8,977 bases of DNA from Rickettsiales bacterium (GTDB taxonomy: Bacteria; Pseudomonadota; Alphaproteobacteria; TMED109), in assembly GCA_002720125.1 (NCBI GenBank), contig PBGQ01000021.1:35186-44162 (forward strand). The letters run 5' to 3'. The notes under the pieces are model-generated. The model saw only the letters and a program-made list of their open reading frames with translations, had not been told where the DNA came from and did not search any database. The position numbers and the translations under genes are program-made. Below, one piece after another: positions 6,529 to 8,977 of the stretch (positions are counted from its first letter, which is position 1; every line of letters begins with the position of its first letter).

Positions 6529-7480
6529 AAAAAATAGCATATTCAAATATTTGCTTTTTCCCTTAACCTATTTATGGAGAATTGGTTTTTCATACAAAAA
6601 ACTTATAACAGAGCAAAAATCTTTCCCCATACCTATAATATGTATAGGTAATGTTATAATGGGTGGTGCTGGAAAAACACCACTAACAATCGAAATATCA
6701 AGAAACTTAAAAGATATTGGAAAAAATGTTCACATTGTTTATAAAACTTTTGATACCAAAATCAATAAAGATGTATTAGAGGTTAGCAAAAAATCTAATC
6801 CTGAGGAAGTAGGAGACGAACCAATAATTGCTTCATCTGTAGCAAGAACCTGGATATCTAATGATAGAAGAATAGGGATAGAAAAAGCAATCAAAAACAA
6901 AGCTGATATAATACTTTTAGATGATGGATTGCAAGATTATAGCATAAAAAAAAATATTTCATTGCTTGTTGTAAATGAGAAGCAAGCTTTTGGAAATAAT
7001 TGTTTATTTCCTTCAGGTCCACTGAGAGAAAATGTTAGAAATGGCATAGCTAAGTGTGATTGTATATTTTACTATGGAAAAGATGATACATTTGGTGAGT
7101 TAGTACCAAATTGTAAAAAACCAATTTTTTTTGTTAGCTACATAAAGCCTAAAAAAATTATTAAGAAACTTTTAAATAAAGATTTAACTGCCTTTGCTGG
7201 TATAGCTCATCCTAATAATTTTTTTGATATATTAGAAAGATATAATTTAAAAGTAGTTAAAAAATATTACTTTGGTGATCACAAGAAATATACTAAAAGA
7301 GAAATTAATAATTTAATAAAAAATTCTGATTCTATTAATTCTCGATTAATAACAACAGAAAAAGACTATGTAAAATTGCCAAGTATGTACAAAAAAAAAA
7401 TAGACTATTTACCATTAAACATTAAGTATGATATTAAAAATTTCATTCATATTCTTAAAAGTAAGATAGATGGTTTTTAG
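6494..7480 (+). CDS. lpxK: Tetraacyldisaccharide 4'-kinase (lipid A 4'-kinase)
   Basis: LpxK phosphorylates the 4' position of the tetraacyldisaccharide 1-phosphate with ATP to give lipid IVA, at the inner-membrane surface. The 328-residue protein has the family layout: an amphipathic/hydrophobic N-terminal membrane-contact segment (about 15-35), a Walker A loop Gly-Gly-Ala-Gly-Lys-Thr (57-62), Val-Gly-Asp-Glu-Pro (106-110) with D108, the Leu-Asp-Asp-Gly-Leu-Gln Walker-B-like block (142-147), Gly-Asp-His (261-263) and Thr-Glu-Lys-Asp (288-291). D108 and H263 are the likely counterparts of the Asp/His pair important for catalysis in the Aquifex enzyme. Two places are unusual: the Arg-Gly-Tyr motif expected near 84-86 reads Lys-Thr-Phe, and the usual Asp-Gly-Phe-Gln-His reads Asp-Gly-Leu-Gln-Asp. 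ATG 6494 is used; ATG 6503, three codons on, is equally possible. Neither has a clear Shine-Dalgarno. Overlaps with both neighbours indicate coupled expression with waaA and the acyltransferase. Confidence 0.94.
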   Translation: MKTMKTPAFWFKKNSIFKYLLFPLTYLWRIGFSYKKLITEQKSFPIPIICIGNVIMGGAGKTPLTIEISRNLKDIGKNVHIVYKTFDTKINKDVLEVSKKSNPEEVGDEPIIASSVARTWISNDRRIGIEKAIKNKADIILLDDGLQDYSIKKNISLLVVNEKQAFGNNCLFPSGPLRENVRNGIAKCDCIFYYGKDDTFGELVPNCKKPIFFVSYIKPKKIIKKLLNKDLTAFAGIAHPNNFFDILERYNLKVVKKYYFGDHKKYTKREINNLIKNSDSINSRLITTEKDYVKLPSMYKKKIDYLPLNIKYDIKNFIHILKSKIDGF

Positions 7481-8366
7481 AAATATAATTCAATATATTC
7501 CTTATATATTTTTGTTAAGCTTACTTTCACTATTCAAGGTTATAGGAAGGAAATACTCTTCTAATATATCATCTTATTTTTTCACTTTAATAGGGCCTTA
7601 TACAAAACATCATAAAAGAGCAAAAAGAAATATTAAAATTGTTTGGCCAAGAATAGAAAGACATGAAGGCAACAAAATCTTATTTAATATGTGGTCTAAC
7701 ATAGGAAGAAATTTTGGAGAATTTGTTTTTCTTAATAGAGAAGTTCCTCAAAATAATAAGTATGTAAAAATATATGGAATAAAAATATTAAAAAAGATTT
7801 TTCTTGTAAATAAGAGAAAAAAAAAAGGTATAATATTCTTTTCAGCACACTATGGGAACTGGGAGTTGGCCCCAAAGGTTTTAAGCAGTTTGGGATTAGA
7901 TATTCTCACAATCTATAGAAAATCAAATAATAAATATATAAATAATTTAGTTCAGTCGATGAGAGAGAAGTATGCTAGTTATACTCCTAAAGGAGATGTT
8001 GGAGCTAAAAAATCATTTCTTTGGCTTCGTAGAGGAAAATCTCTTGCATTAGCTATGGATCAAAAACTTAATGAAGGAAAAATTGTTAAATTTTTAGGAA
8101 AAGAAGCTTATACAGCTTCAGCTATTGCTGAATTAGCTATCAGAATGAACCTAGATATTGTTCCAATAAAAACTCTGAGGAAAGAACTTTATAACGAAGT
8201 TTCTTTCTATAGCAAACTTAAAAAACCATCTAATCATTTAACTCACGAACAAAAAGTCTTTTTTATATTGGAAGAGGTAAACTCTTTATTAAGCAAGTGG
8301 ATCAAAGAAGATCCGAGTCAGTGGCTATGGATACATAGGCGTTGGTCGAAAGATCTATACGATTAA
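7470..8366 (+). CDS. Lipid A secondary acyltransferase, LpxL/HtrB family
   Basis: Members of this family transfer a fatty acyl chain from acyl-ACP to the primary hydroxyacyl chains of (Kdo-)lipid A at the inner membrane. This 298-residue protein is near the 306 of E. coli LpxL. A hydrophobic N-terminal segment (about 8-25) would anchor it. The catalytic His-x4-Glu motif is present as His-Tyr-Gly-Asn-Trp-Glu (H127 to E132). Flanking blocks also fit: Tyr-Arg-Lys-Ser-Asn-Asn-Lys (149-155), Ala-Met-Asp-Gln (195-198), a Phe-Leu-Gly...Tyr-Thr-Ala-Ser stretch (208-216) and the C-terminal Gln-Trp-Leu-Trp-Ile-His-Arg-Arg-Trp. ATG 7470 lies inside the end of lpxK (11-base overlap), which supports coupling; no strong Shine-Dalgarno is seen. 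LpxL, LpxM and LpxP share these motifs, so the exact acyl position and donor are open and no symbol is given. It ends the operon and is followed 3 bases later by the convergent M23 gene. Confidence 0.92.
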   Translation: MVFRNIIQYIPYIFLLSLLSLFKVIGRKYSSNISSYFFTLIGPYTKHHKRAKRNIKIVWPRIERHEGNKILFNMWSNIGRNFGEFVFLNREVPQNNKYVKIYGIKILKKIFLVNKRKKKGIIFFSAHYGNWELAPKVLSSLGLDILTIYRKSNNKYINNLVQSMREKYASYTPKGDVGAKKSFLWLRRGKSLALAMDQKLNEGKIVKFLGKEAYTASAIAELAIRMNLDIVPIKTLRKELYNEVSFYSKLKKPSNHLTHEQKVFFILEEVNSLLSKWIKEDPSQWLWIHRRWSKDLYD

Positions 8367-8369
8367 AAG

Positions 8370-8977
8370 TTAATTAGAGATACCTCCAAGTCCAAGGACT
8401 ATTTCCGGATCAATTCGTACTCCCCTCAGTTCCATTCTCCAATCAAGATGTGGACCTGTAGACCTACCAGTAGAACCCATATAAGCAACCTCGTCACCCT
8501 TTTTAACTATATCCCCAACACTAACTAATATTTTTGACAAATGCAAAAGCGAAGATGTGAGTCCCATACCATGAGAAATTATTATTGTTCCTCCAGAAAA
8601 ATATAAATCTTTCTCTGACAAAACTACAACTCCGTCGCTAGGAGATAGAATTACTGTACCTTCTTTATTAGCTATATCTATTCCATAATGTGGCCTCTTA
8701 GTTTCTCCATTCAATATTCTCTGACTTCCATAAACACCTGTAATTATACCTTGTACTGGCATTTCAAAGCCTCTTTTATAGTATGGAAAATCAAAAAAAA
8801 TTTTTTTTGCTTCTTTTACGAGAATTGACTCATTCTTTATCCTTTTATAGTAATTTTCTGGCGGTGTAACTTTCTTCTTTTCAATATTGTTTATTCTTTG
8901 TATCTTATAATTTCTTTTTTTTATGGTTATTAATTTTTTATCAACTTTACCATTATCGTATATCAATTTTATTGTAG
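8370..8977 (-). CDS. M23 (LytM/peptidase M23) family protein, N-terminus outside window
   Basis: This is the C-terminal ~202 residues of a peptidoglycan-directed M23 protein, normally periplasmic or outer-membrane attached, which cleaves peptide crosslinks or activates amidases. The frame is open to the right edge; TTG at 8966-8964 is in frame, but coding clearly continues upstream, so any signal peptide lies outside. The visible N-terminal part (minus strand, 8977 to about 8780) resembles the pre-domain of alphaproteobacterial M23 proteins (Lys-Ile-Gln-Arg-Ile, Val-Thr-Pro-Pro-Glu). The LytM domain follows with His-Tyr-Gly-Ile-Asp (H at 8690-8688, D at 8678-8676), a Leu-Leu-His-Leu-Ser His (8543-8541) and Gly-Pro-His-Leu-Asp-Trp-Arg (8456-8436). 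In LytM the last motif is His-x-His, the second His being a zinc ligand; here it is Asp (8444-8442). Similar HLDW motifs occur, as I recall, in other alphaproteobacterial homologues, so it is probably a lineage variant. It could be an active enzyme with Asp as ligand, or a non-catalytic activator. Confidence 0.92.
   Translation of the reverse strand, partial: TIKLIYDNGKVDKKLITIKKRNYKIQRINNIEKKKVTPPENYYKRIKNESILVKEAKKIFFDFPYYKRGFEMPVQGIITGVYGSQRILNGETKRPHYGIDIANKEGTVILSPSDGVVVLSEKDLYFSGGTIIISHGMGLTSSLLHLSKILVSVGDIVKKGDEVAYMGSTGRSTGPHLDWRMELRGVRIDPEIVLGLGGISN

Noticed and set aside
1..8977. Mobile elements, CRISPR arrays, defence systems, prophage or toxin-antitoxin genes
   Set aside because: No transposase or integrase motifs, inverted terminal repeats, regularly spaced direct repeats or small paired genes were seen; nearly every base belongs to a housekeeping or envelope gene.

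Overview
This window reads as a stretch of a small, AT-rich (roughly 30% G+C by eye), gene-dense Gram-negative genome, most likely an alphaproteobacterium of the streamlined marine kind (Pelagibacterales-like or a neighbouring lineage). The evidence is the A/T-rich codon use with Lys, Asn and Ile excess, the almost complete lack of intergenic DNA, the lipid A genes, and alphaproteobacterial associations: a TPR protein followed by ispE, and tldE/pmbA linked to waaA-lpxK. The lineage is inferred from gene content and has not been tested by phylogeny.

Layout. Positions 1-2568 (+) hold an exported TPR-repeat protein followed at once by ispE (isoprenoid precursor synthesis). ispE has no ATG, GTG or TTG in frame where the protein must begin, and the first in-frame ATG (1804) would discard the catalytic N-terminus. 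Positions 2553-3428 (-) hold folD (one-carbon/folate metabolism), overlapping the end of ispE tail to tail by 16 bases. Positions 3429-3488 are a 60-base divergent spacer with a self-complementary -10-like element. It is followed by tRNA-Gln(TTG) with an encoded CCA. Positions 3585-8366 (+) form a tight run: small secreted four-cysteine protein, tldE/pmbA, waaA (Kdo transferase), lpxK (lipid A 4'-kinase) and an LpxL-type acyltransferase. Its junctions are 4-base, 35-base and 11-base overlaps and one 2-base gap, so it is almost certainly one operon, perhaps led by the tRNA. Positions 8370-8977 (-) hold the C-terminal part of an M23 (LytM-type) peptidase that runs off the right edge.

How the genes work together. 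waaA, lpxK and the acyltransferase perform late lipid A/Kdo steps at the cytoplasmic face of the inner membrane, and the M23 protein acts on, or regulates hydrolysis of, periplasmic peptidoglycan. The 3' half is therefore largely about the cell envelope. tldE encodes one half of the TldD/TldE protease; no tldD lies in the window. ispE and folD are core metabolism.

No mobile element, CRISPR array, phage gene, toxin-antitoxin pair or obvious new system is present. Points worth a second look are the ispE start problem, the small secreted protein with a 13-A tract, an HxD in place of HxH in the M23 site, a divergent LpxK motif, and the compact divergent promoter/tRNA arrangement.
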